Part shown: one piece after another, positions 8,743 through 15,644 of the stretch
Numbering within the stretch: position 1 is the first letter of the stretch
Layout: each line of letters begins with the position of its first letter
Source: Candidatus Heimdallarchaeota archaeon
GTDB lineage: Archaea > Asgardarchaeota > Heimdallarchaeia > Heimdallarchaeales > Heimdallarchaeaceae
Direction: 5' to 3'
Length of the DNA: 36,288 nt
Assembly: GCA_021399345.1 (NCBI GenBank)
Contig: JAAFKI010000057.1
Coordinates: 1 to 36,288 of the forward strand
The notes under the pieces: generated by a model
Database searches by the model: none
Told to the model about the DNA's origin: nothing
Seen by the model: only the letters and a program-made list of their open reading frames with translations
Program-made: the position numbers and the translations under genes

Positions 8743-9738
8743 TTAAACAAATTCTAGTTTGTTAATTTTTAAGAATCCCTCATAAACCAAATGACTCATT
8801 ACAAAGAGAAATTCGTTGAAACTTTGATTTATGTCCATTTCTTTGTATGAATATAGAATTGATTTTTCCTGATTAGTTAAGAAATATACCATAATATCTT
8901 TGCAGAGAATTCTTAGGTTAGGACTCATTTCACTAAAAAGAATAGCTTGTTCAGTATTAAATCTTCTAAACTCATCAGATGAAGATTTTGGAAAGGCAAT
9001 TGTAGAACTAACTAGAAGATCCAATTCAACTAAATTTCTTTCTGTAGGTTCCTCAATGATATTCTCATCAATGAATTCAGCAATTAATTTTAAAAAAATT
9101 TCATCGAGAAAAACTGAGGTTTCAAGGATGTTTGCAGCATGTTGAATCCACTTTCTTGTTCCAGCAAATGGAAAAGACTTTTTTCTCGAATCTTGGGTAG
9201 ATTTAAGCTTTTGTTTCCACTCCTTATATATTCTATTTGTAACCTTTTCAGAGATGAAAACTTGCACTTCAATGAACCCTAAGATTGACTTAATGGTAAG
9301 TTTCTTACCTTCTTCACTCTTCTCAAAAATATACGTTACATTTCGAATTTTGTCTTTTATCTCAAGACCAGTAATATTTATTCTTTTAAAATTTGGAGCT
9401 TCAAATACTTTTTTTGACATAGCAACCTTTTGGGGAATTGGTATTCCAAGAGATTTATACATTTCATTTTCATCAGGAACTGAGGAAAAATCTCGATCAG
9501 TCTCATATCCATAGTGAGTCGATTTTATATGTACTTGTGATCTAACCGTTCGAGAACTGTCTATAAAGCATTTAACAGCTGATAAATTATTTTGATCACA
9601 TTTGTGAACATCAACGAATTCTAAGATAGTTGATAGTGTATCTGTTTGCAACAACCTTGATGGGATGTTTAAGTTTCGTTGCTTCTGGCATTTATTGCAT
9701 TGATATTCAATATTTTTTATGCCACTCTCACTACTCAA
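8743..9738 (-). CDS. Unknown protein with N-terminal CxxC...HxC zinc-type module
   Basis: 331 residues from a TTG start at 9738 (ribosome-binding-like GGGGA just upstream). The N-terminus has C14-x2-C17 ... H45-x-C47 followed by AVKCFIDSSRTVRS. The flanking sequence (NIEYQC) and order closely parallel the C-terminal module of the Rag-like GTPase at 5728-6978 (NINYKC ... HEC ... IFLD). The rest (about 100-331) is Lys/Glu/Phe-rich and predicted helical after a short beta region near KRINITGLEIKDKIRNVTYI; I recognise no family. No membrane segment or signal peptide. Possible role: partner of the zinc-tailed GTPase or another cytoplasmic regulator, inferred only from the shared module. Confidence 0.7.
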   Translation of the reverse strand: MSSESGIKNIEYQCNKCQKQRNLNIPSRLLQTDTLSTILEFVDVHKCDQNNLSAVKCFIDSSRTVRSQVHIKSTHYGYETDRDFSSVPDENEMYKSLGIPIPQKVAMSKKVFEAPNFKRINITGLEIKDKIRNVTYIFEKSEEGKKLTIKSILGFIEVQVFISEKVTNRIYKEWKQKLKSTQDSRKKSFPFAGTRKWIQHAANILETSVFLDEIFLKLIAEFIDENIIEEPTERNLVELDLLVSSTIAFPKSSSDEFRRFNTEQAILFSEMSPNLRILCKDIMVYFLTNQEKSILYSYKEMDINQSFNEFLFVMSHLVYEGFLKINKLEFV

Positions 9739-9791
9739 GGTTGAATCCCCACTTATTTCTGAAGTTAGTAAGGAGTATTTTGTATATATCC

Positions 9792-9806
9792 TTTTAGTTA
9801 CTAAAA
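9792..9806. promoter_or_regulatory. Inverted repeat TTTTAGT-T-ACTAAAA between divergent genes
   Basis: A 15-bp palindrome with 7-bp arms lies in the 114 bp between the start of the unknown protein (9738, minus) and the small ORF at 9853 (plus). A TATATA (9784-9789) and an ATATAA (9811-9816) flank it, as expected of a divergent promoter with a central operator. Weak evidence from one site. Confidence 0.3.
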
Positions 9807-9852
9807 AGACATATAAGTGTCATTACAAGCTCTCTTAAGATAAGGTGTTTGA

Positions 9853-9954
9853 ATGTTAAGATCTAATAAATTTCTCGTTCTTTTTCTTATTTTGTCTTCT
9901 ATGTATTTGATTACAGCTTATATCTCAGCAATATATAGAAAGAAAAAGAAGTAG
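9853..9954 (+). CDS. Candidate 33-residue single-span membrane peptide
   Basis: ATG at 9853, stop TAG at 9952-9954. The product reads MLRSNKFLVLFLILSS followed by MYLITAYISAIYRKKKK: one hydrophobic span of about 20 residues ending in a strongly basic tail, the typical layout of a small inner-membrane peptide with the tail in the cytoplasm. A TATA-like ATATAA at 9811-9816 would place initiation about 12 nt before the ATG, and a pyrimidine/T tract follows the stop at once. The surrounding 335-bp gap has no other candidate. Coding status is unproven; short AT-rich ORFs can arise by chance. Confidence 0.4.
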   Translation: MLRSNKFLVLFLILSSMYLITAYISAIYRKKKK

Positions 9955-9962
9955 ATTCTTAA

Positions 9963-9978
9963 TCTTTCTTTCTTTTTT
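9963..9978 (+). terminator. Pyrimidine/T-rich tract after the small ORF
   Basis: TCTTTCTTTCTTTTTT lies 9 bp after the stop of the 33-residue ORF and fits intrinsic oligo-T termination in archaea. No hairpin is needed or obvious. Confidence 0.4.
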
Positions 9979-10073
9979 ACAGAAGATTTGAGTTTTTGAT
10001 TGTAAGAATCTTATGTTTCGTATAACTCTTTTTAAATTAGTTGTTTTCTTCAAATCTACAAGGTGCTCGAGGG

Positions 10074-11171
10074 TTGACAAAAGCAGTTAAGAAGCAAGTT
10101 TCTCCATACGAAAAACTCTCTAAAGTACTAAATACAATACCAAATGGTTTTCCAGAAGTTGAAGATGGTTCTCATTTGCGAGTTCTAGAGTGGATTTATG
10201 AGCCTGAAGAGGCGGAATTAGCAAGTAAACTAAAAGTGAAAGCTGAATCAGTTGAAAAGATTGCAAAGAGACTCAAGATTCCTGAAGATGAGCTTGCCAC
10301 TAAACTTGAAAGAATGGAATCCAGAGGACAACTTCGTGTCAGTAGATCTAGTGAGGAAAAGAAATTTGGACTCCTCCCCTTTGTAGTAGGAATTTACGAG
10401 GAACAAATCCATAGAATGGACGCTGAATTCGCAGAGTTATTTGAAGATTACATCCAAAAATGTCAAGGAAGGGTTATATTCTCAACTAAACCGGCTATAC
10501 AGAGGATTGTTCCTGTGAATAGTGTAATTAAAACAGAACTGGAAATACACCCTTACAATCAAGCTGAACAGATGATTAGAAGTGCAAAAAGTTGGGGAAT
10601 ACGTGATTGTATTTGTAAGAAACAACAGGTATTGATTGGTGATTCTTGTAAATATCCCGAAAAGGTTTGTCTAGTTTTTTCAAAAAGTGAGAATAGATAC
10701 GAAGGTAGTCATCAGACAACTACAATAACAAAGGAAGAATCTCTCAAAATTTTAAAGGAAGCAGAAGAAGCTGGATTAATTCATTCTTCTATGAATGTGG
10801 GTAGTGGGCATTCCTATATTTGTAATTGTTGTACCTGTTGTTGTGGAGTACTAAGAGGTTTGGTAGAATGGGGACAACCCCAAGCATTTGTTAAATCCGA
10901 CTATGTAATGTATGTAGAAGAAGAAGCTTGTATAGGTTGTGGAAAGTGTATTGATAGATGCCAATTCAATGCATTGGAGTTAGTCAACAAGAAAATTACA
11001 ATTAATGAGAAATGTATTGGTTGTGGAGTATGTGCACTAGTCTGTCCCAAAGATGCTCTCAATCTGATAGATCGAAAACCTAAGGATGTAAAGAAACCTC
11101 CTAAGAATATACTTACTTGGATGTTGAAAAGAGCTTTTTCAAGAAAAGTAAATATATTCAAGTTATTCTGA
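10074..11171 (+). CDS. Multi-cluster 4Fe-4S protein with N-terminal winged-helix-like region
   Basis: The frame is open from a TTG at 10041, but AAGGTG at 10061-10066 is a well-placed ribosome-binding site for the TTG at 10074, and a TTTTAAAT box near 10030 would start transcription after 10041; I therefore choose 10074 (365 residues). The first about 90 residues are helical and resemble a winged helix (AELASKLKVKAESVEKIAKRL). The centre has extra cysteines in RDCICKKQQ...DSCKYPEKVC and a dense YICNCCTCCCG cluster. The C-terminus carries two classical ferredoxin motifs, CIGCGKCIDRCQ and CIGCGVCALVCPK. Probably a soluble electron carrier or redox-responsive protein binding two 4Fe-4S clusters plus another metal centre at the CxC/CCxCCC cysteines. 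Partner unknown; no oxidoreductase subunit lies next to it. Confidence 0.75.
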   Translation: MTKAVKKQVSPYEKLSKVLNTIPNGFPEVEDGSHLRVLEWIYEPEEAELASKLKVKAESVEKIAKRLKIPEDELATKLERMESRGQLRVSRSSEEKKFGLLPFVVGIYEEQIHRMDAEFAELFEDYIQKCQGRVIFSTKPAIQRIVPVNSVIKTELEIHPYNQAEQMIRSAKSWGIRDCICKKQQVLIGDSCKYPEKVCLVFSKSENRYEGSHQTTTITKEESLKILKEAEEAGLIHSSMNVGSGHSYICNCCTCCCGVLRGLVEWGQPQAFVKSDYVMYVEEEACIGCGKCIDRCQFNALELVNKKITINEKCIGCGVCALVCPKDALNLIDRKPKDVKKPPKNILTWMLKRAFSRKVNIFKLF

Positions 11172-11364
11172 CAACACTTCTTTCTAATTCAAATATAAGA
11201 CCTTTTTAGATTCTTTTCTTTAGAATGAAACTGAATCTTGAAATTTATGATTTCTGTTAAAGAATCCTATTTAGTTTATCCTGATTCTAATGATTAAAAT
11301 GACGTAAGAACATTTAAGACTTTCAAATTCTTACATTTTAGCTAGCTGATAAAGAGGGTTTCGT

Positions 11365-13155
11365 ATGAAGAAAAGAAAAATAGTTCTTTTTATAATTTTT
11401 TTCCTAATTATTACACCTTATTTAGTTGCAGGGCAAGAAACAGAGATACCAATTCGTTTTAGTATTAGCCTTCTTTCCCCCAATGATAATGCTGCTAGAA
11501 AGCAGTTTTCACTTCTTATGCAGCATCAATTACCCAAGATAGGCATTGGAGTTCACTTGCATGAATCGACAACTTGGGGCAACATAGCTGATAGGTCGTG
11601 GTCATATCCGTTGATAGATTATGATTATATCCCAACTTATGCTGAAGGTGGGTATGATATTCTTTTTGTAAAATGGTCATGGGATTTAGAATGGGACCCA
11701 ACTGGGGTTTTTGATTGCTCTTACTTAAGCTGTCTACTTCATGGGGACAATTTTTATCAATATCATAATCCTAACTATGATACCAAATTAGCTCAATATC
11801 TAACAGAACTGGACCCTTTCCAGAGAACAGCATACTCTCATGAAATGCAAGCAATGCTCTATGAAGATCTTCCAGCTATTAGTATTGTATATCCGAAATC
11901 ATTAGCTGCTTCTAAGGAGGGTTTAGTAGGAATTGATTATCTTCTGCTATCACTTGCTAAACATCGTTCTGAAAAATGGGATGATCCGTCAGATCATATT
12001 ATAAAAACTGCAGTCCCAGAAACAATGAATGCTTTCAATGATTTCAATGAGAGAACCATAATCGACAGAAAATGGTTAACATCTGTGTATGGTTCTCTTT
12101 TCCAAAGAGGTCAAAATCACCACGGATGGGAACCAATAATTGCTTTGAATTATAGCTTAAGTACAGATGGAAAAAACTACACAATAGCAATTGATCAAAA
12201 TGCTATGTTTTCTGATGGTTCTCCACTTCTAGCAGAAGATATTAAATATACTTACAATCTTCATATGACACCTGCAGTTAATTCAGTAAATTATGGATAT
12301 TTTAACAGATGGTTAGCATCAAATGATTCAATAGAGATTATTGATTCACATACTTTGAATTTCAATCTATCTTCAACTTATGCTTTTTCGATGAATTTAT
12401 TCTCAATCGGAATTCTAGATAAAAGTAATGTAGAACCAGCAATTAGTACTTATGGTTATTCAATATTCGAAGAAGAACCTCTTACCGGAGATGTTCAAGA
12501 CACTCTTGTGACCTCATGTGGTCCATTTATGTTAGAAAACTACTCAAGCACTAACGTTAAGCTAATACAGAATCCATATTGGAATAAGTTGAATTCATCA
12601 CAAGGTTCGCAACCATACTTAGATGAGTTATCCTTTATCTATTACAAGGGTAAGGATAGTACACTTGCAGATTTAATTTCAAATAAAATAGATTTAATTG
12701 ATCCAGAATTAGGAATAACACCAAGTGCAGATTTTTGGGGTTATGATATAGAAGGGCATCTAGTTCAGAAACTAGAAAACCAGGAACTAGCTGTTAACAT
12801 GAAACATCCTGTTTTTGGAACAGGTGAACTGACTCCCGTAGGAACTCCAGCTGCAGCTAAAAGTGTAAGAAAAGCTATTAGTCATGCAATCCCGAGAAAC
12901 GTAATAGTTGACCAAATCTATGAGGGACTTGCATCTCCTGGTGTGTCTCCAATACCCAAAGGTTGTATAGGTTTTGACCAATCATTAGAACCGTATGCCT
13001 ATGATTTAGATATAGCTGTTGAGCATATAGAGGATGCTGGATTTGTAACAATGTGGAGCGGGACTGATTTTACACCAACATCTGGTTTTACTATTTCAGT
13101 TTTGCTCTTTGTCTTGATAGGCTTAGCATATCTTAGTTTTACAGGGAGAGGATAA
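11365..13155 (+). CDS. Circularly permuted family 5 (peptide-type) solute-binding protein, membrane-anchored, copy 1
   Basis: A signal peptide (1-23, ending LVAG) and a C-terminal TM anchor (about 574-591) bracket a DppA/OppA-like binding protein whose parts are in rotated order. Residues about 29-180 match what is normally the C-terminal part: SLLSPNDNAARKQFSL, QLPKIGIGV, WDLEWDP, NPNYDTKLAQYL and MLYEDLPAISIVYP. Residues about 205-560 match what is normally the N-terminal and middle part: VYGSLFQRG, YSLSTDGKNYTIAI, FSDGSPLLAEDIKYTY, SCGPFMLENY, QNPYWN, VRKAISHAIPRNVIVDQIYE, and SLEPYAYDLDIAVEHIEDAGF, where the chain would usually continue into the C-terminal part. Ribosome-binding site AGAGGG precedes the ATG. 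No permease or ATPase gene is adjacent. Family confident; permutation strong by motif order but needs alignment. Confidence 0.85.
   Translation: MKKRKIVLFIIFFLIITPYLVAGQETEIPIRFSISLLSPNDNAARKQFSLLMQHQLPKIGIGVHLHESTTWGNIADRSWSYPLIDYDYIPTYAEGGYDILFVKWSWDLEWDPTGVFDCSYLSCLLHGDNFYQYHNPNYDTKLAQYLTELDPFQRTAYSHEMQAMLYEDLPAISIVYPKSLAASKEGLVGIDYLLLSLAKHRSEKWDDPSDHIIKTAVPETMNAFNDFNERTIIDRKWLTSVYGSLFQRGQNHHGWEPIIALNYSLSTDGKNYTIAIDQNAMFSDGSPLLAEDIKYTYNLHMTPAVNSVNYGYFNRWLASNDSIEIIDSHTLNFNLSSTYAFSMNLFSIGILDKSNVEPAISTYGYSIFEEEPLTGDVQDTLVTSCGPFMLENYSSTNVKLIQNPYWNKLNSSQGSQPYLDELSFIYYKGKDSTLADLISNKIDLIDPELGITPSADFWGYDIEGHLVQKLENQELAVNMKHPVFGTGELTPVGTPAAAKSVRKAISHAIPRNVIVDQIYEGLASPGVSPIPKGCIGFDQSLEPYAYDLDIAVEHIEDAGFVTMWSGTDFTPTSGFTISVLLFVLIGLAYLSFTGRG
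12796..13023 (+). repeat. Near-identical 228-bp patch shared by the two binding-protein genes (copy A)
   Basis: Aligns without gaps to 14588-14815 (offset 1,792). My manual alignment finds 20 mismatches in 228 positions, many synonymous, while the genes diverge far more elsewhere. It covers the MKHPVFGTGELTPVGT through YDLDIAVE region. Consistent with local gene conversion or strong constraint. Confidence 0.75.
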
Positions 13156-13159
13156 GAAA

Positions 13160-14947
13160 ATGAAAAAAAAGAACAAATTAACTATTTTAGCTTTAGTTTT
13201 ATTAATTTTGGCACCTTGTTTGATTGCAGGACAGGAAACTCCGATGCCAATTTATTTCAGCATCAACCTTCTTTCCCCCAATGATGATGTTTTTAGAAAT
13301 CAGTTTTCAATACTTATACAAGAACAATTACCATTAATTGGTATAGGTGTTGATATACATGAATCAACTACTTTGGATAAAATAGCTCCCAGAACATGGT
13401 TTTATCCTCTTATTGATTATGACTATATTCCTACTTATGCTCAGGGGGGATTTGATGCCCTCTTTGCAGGATATTCCTGGGATTTGGATTGGGATTCAGG
13501 AAATATCTTTACCAGTGGATGTATGGCTAGCAGAGCAAACTTCTATCAATACAATAATCCACAATTAGATGCAAAATTAATTCAGTATCTTAGTGAACCA
13601 GATTCTGTATTAAGAACAGAATATTTGCACGAAATCCAAGCAATACTCTATGAAGACCTTCCATCAATTAGTTTGGTTTATCCAAAATTAATGTATATAT
13701 GTAAAGAGGGTTTAACTGGAATTGACCTTTTGTTATTATCTTTGTCAAAATTCCGAGCTGAAAATTGGGATGATCCTGCAGATCATATTATTAAATATCC
13801 TATCCCTATAATGCTAGAAGCCCAGAATGTTTATCGCGAAACATCCGATTATGACAGCAAATGGATGGCAGCTGTTTATGGCTCACTCTTTGAAAGAAGT
13901 CAAATATTTCATGAATGGGAGCCAGTAATTGCCACTAATTATAGTTTAAGTTCAGATGGAAAGAATTATACAGTGTATTTAGATCCAAATGCGAAATTCA
14001 GTGATGGCAGTTCTGTTTTGGCAGAGGATGTAAAATATTCGTATGAACTCCATATGACACCACTAGTTAATTCGCCAGACTATTGGTATTTAGATGCTAA
14101 TTTTGCATCTAACAATTCAATAGAAATTGTCGACACTCATACATTGAATTTTAATTTATCAAGTTTTTATGCATTCGCGATGGATTTACTTTCTTTTGGT
14201 GTTGTGGATAAGAGCAGTATAGAACCTGCTATTAGCACTTTTGGGTACTCAATTTTTGATGAAAATCCTTTATCTGGAAACGTTCAAGACATTTTGATTA
14301 AATCTTGTGGTCCATTTATGCTAGATAATTACTCTACAACAAAAGTTGAACTTATACAAAATCCCTACTGGAATGATTTGAGTTCTTCAAATGGTTTCCA
14401 ACCAAAACTTACTGATTTGCAATTTATTTATTATGGAGTAGGAAGAGATTCAGTTATAGCTGATTTGATTGCTGGTATAATTGACTTTTATGATCCAGGT
14501 TTTGGAATCTGGTGGTATGTAGAATTTTCTTACTATGGTTTAGAAGGAGGAATAGTAGGAAGCCTAACAAACCAAGAATTGGCTTTGAACATGAAACATC
14601 CTGTTTTTGGAACAGGAGAACTGACTCCCGTAGGAACTCCAGCAGCAGCAAAAGCAATACGCAAAGCTATCAATCATGCAATCCCGAGAGACGTAATAGT
14701 CGATCAAATCTATGAAGGATTGGCATCTCCTGGTGTGTCTCCAATACCCATAGGTTGTATAGGTTTTGACCAATCATTAGAACCCTATGCATATGATTTA
14801 GATATAGCTGTTGAGTATATGGAAGATTCAGGTTTTGACACGATAATTATATTCACTCGTGTAACACCATCATCAGGATTTACTATATTTCTTATTCTCT
14901 TTACTCTGATAGGTTTAACTTATCTTGTATTCACAAGAAGAAGGTAA
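13160..14947 (+). CDS. Circularly permuted family 5 (peptide-type) solute-binding protein, membrane-anchored, copy 2
   Basis: A paralogue of the preceding gene, starting 4 bp after its stop and clearly co-transcribed. The architecture is identical: signal peptide (1-24, ending LIAG), rotated C-terminal part first (NLLSPNDDVFRNQFSI, QLPLIGIGVDIHE, WDLDWDSG, NPQLDAKLIQYL, LYEDLPSISLVYPK), then the N-terminal and middle parts (VYGSLFERS, YSLSSDGKNYTVYL, FSDGSSVLAEDVKYSY, SCGPFMLDNY, IRKAINHAIPRDVIVDQIYE), then a TM anchor (about residues 572-590). Ligand-contacting stretches differ between copies (for example FVKWSWDLEWDPTG against FAGYSWDLDWDSGN), so ligand preference may differ. The Cys in LAPCLIAG does not fit a lipobox. 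Ligand unknown; by family, peptides or other small organic solutes. Confidence 0.85.
   Translation: MKKKNKLTILALVLLILAPCLIAGQETPMPIYFSINLLSPNDDVFRNQFSILIQEQLPLIGIGVDIHESTTLDKIAPRTWFYPLIDYDYIPTYAQGGFDALFAGYSWDLDWDSGNIFTSGCMASRANFYQYNNPQLDAKLIQYLSEPDSVLRTEYLHEIQAILYEDLPSISLVYPKLMYICKEGLTGIDLLLLSLSKFRAENWDDPADHIIKYPIPIMLEAQNVYRETSDYDSKWMAAVYGSLFERSQIFHEWEPVIATNYSLSSDGKNYTVYLDPNAKFSDGSSVLAEDVKYSYELHMTPLVNSPDYWYLDANFASNNSIEIVDTHTLNFNLSSFYAFAMDLLSFGVVDKSSIEPAISTFGYSIFDENPLSGNVQDILIKSCGPFMLDNYSTTKVELIQNPYWNDLSSSNGFQPKLTDLQFIYYGVGRDSVIADLIAGIIDFYDPGFGIWWYVEFSYYGLEGGIVGSLTNQELALNMKHPVFGTGELTPVGTPAAAKAIRKAINHAIPRDVIVDQIYEGLASPGVSPIPIGCIGFDQSLEPYAYDLDIAVEYMEDSGFDTIIIFTRVTPSSGFTIFLILFTLIGLTYLVFTRRR
14588..14815 (+). 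repeat. Near-identical 228-bp patch shared by the two binding-protein genes (copy B)
   Basis: Partner of 12796-13023; see that entry for the mismatch count. Confidence 0.75.
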
Positions 14948-15025
14948 ACAAAACAAGTAGAACTAATTAGGTTACCAAATAAGATAGGAGGTAAACTCAT
15001 ATAGAAAACCAACCATTTCTCCTTA

Positions 15026-15643
15026 ATGATAGAGTTAGCTGAACTTTCAAACTACTTTTTCCTTTCTTACATCTCTATCTATATTCTAACTCATTTCCCT
15101 TTTGACATTTACATGTTAGTAAAAAAAAATGAAGCATCATACCCAACACCAAATTTCCAGTCTACTTTAGAAGGCTTGTTAGTTGTTTTACCAACTTTTC
15201 TTTTCTGGTTTTATTTGTTGTTCAGTCCAATAGTTGTACTTAGCTCAGGTAAGAATGTCTTTGTAATTGAACAGGTTTCTGACACAATTAAGTTTCCTTT
15301 TATCTTATTTGGAATTATAATTATGTCAATCGGGTTAATAATAGGGTGTTTAGGAAGAATAGGAAGAGGTGCATATTTAGCTAGACAAGAAGCTAAACTC
15401 TCCACAACTTGGGGTCATGCAATTGTTCGACACCCCTCTTACTTCTTGTATATTACTGGTTTCATTGGTTTATCTTTTGCAGCTTTTTCACCATATCTCT
15501 TTATTCTCTTGTTAGGAATACCAGGATACATTATGATATCCAAACATGAGGAAGAAGTTCTCATAGGCAAATTTGGTGAGGAATATAAGATGTATATGAA
15601 AAAAGTGGGAAGCTTATTCTTAAAAATTCGAAGAGAAAAATAG
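15026..15643 (+). CDS. ICMT/phospholipid-methyltransferase-like membrane protein
   Basis: 205 residues with four or five hydrophobic segments. The C-terminal half carries the isoprenylcysteine carboxyl methyltransferase / PEMT family signature: GRGAYLARQEAKL, then AIVRHPSYFLYITGF (RHP-x-Y), then ISKHEEEVLIGKFGEEYKMY (EE...F...Y). Such integral membrane enzymes methylate prenylcysteine carboxylates, phospholipids or other lipid-soluble substrates with SAM. None of the GTPases in this window ends in a CaaX-like motif, so they are not obvious substrates. The ATG at 15026 lacks a close ribosome-binding site; a strong AGGAGGT sits at 14986-14992, too far away, and can pair with CTCCT just before the ATG. 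Ends 1 bp from the convergent peptidase gene. Confidence 0.75.
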   Translation: MIELAELSNYFFLSYISIYILTHFPFDIYMLVKKNEASYPTPNFQSTLEGLLVVLPTFLFWFYLLFSPIVVLSSGKNVFVIEQVSDTIKFPFILFGIIIMSIGLIIGCLGRIGRGAYLARQEAKLSTTWGHAIVRHPSYFLYITGFIGLSFAAFSPYLFILLLGIPGYIMISKHEEEVLIGKFGEEYKMYMKKVGSLFLKIRREK

Positions 15644-15644
15644 T

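Noticed and set aside
11365..13155. Binding-protein genes as fragments of frameshifted normal genes
   Set aside because: Both have intact frames, signal peptide and C-terminal anchor, and share the same rotated order; no remnants of missing parts lie in other frames.
13160..13235. Lipoprotein signal in the second binding protein (LAPC)
   Set aside because: Pro before the Cys does not fit a lipobox, and the first paralogue has Tyr in that place; the C-terminal TM segment already anchors the protein.
15026..15643. Idea that the ICMT-like enzyme methylates prenylated GTPases of this window
   Set aside because: The GTPases end in GGRR, KEEY, TTD and SRPV; none has a C-terminal Cys or CaaX motif.
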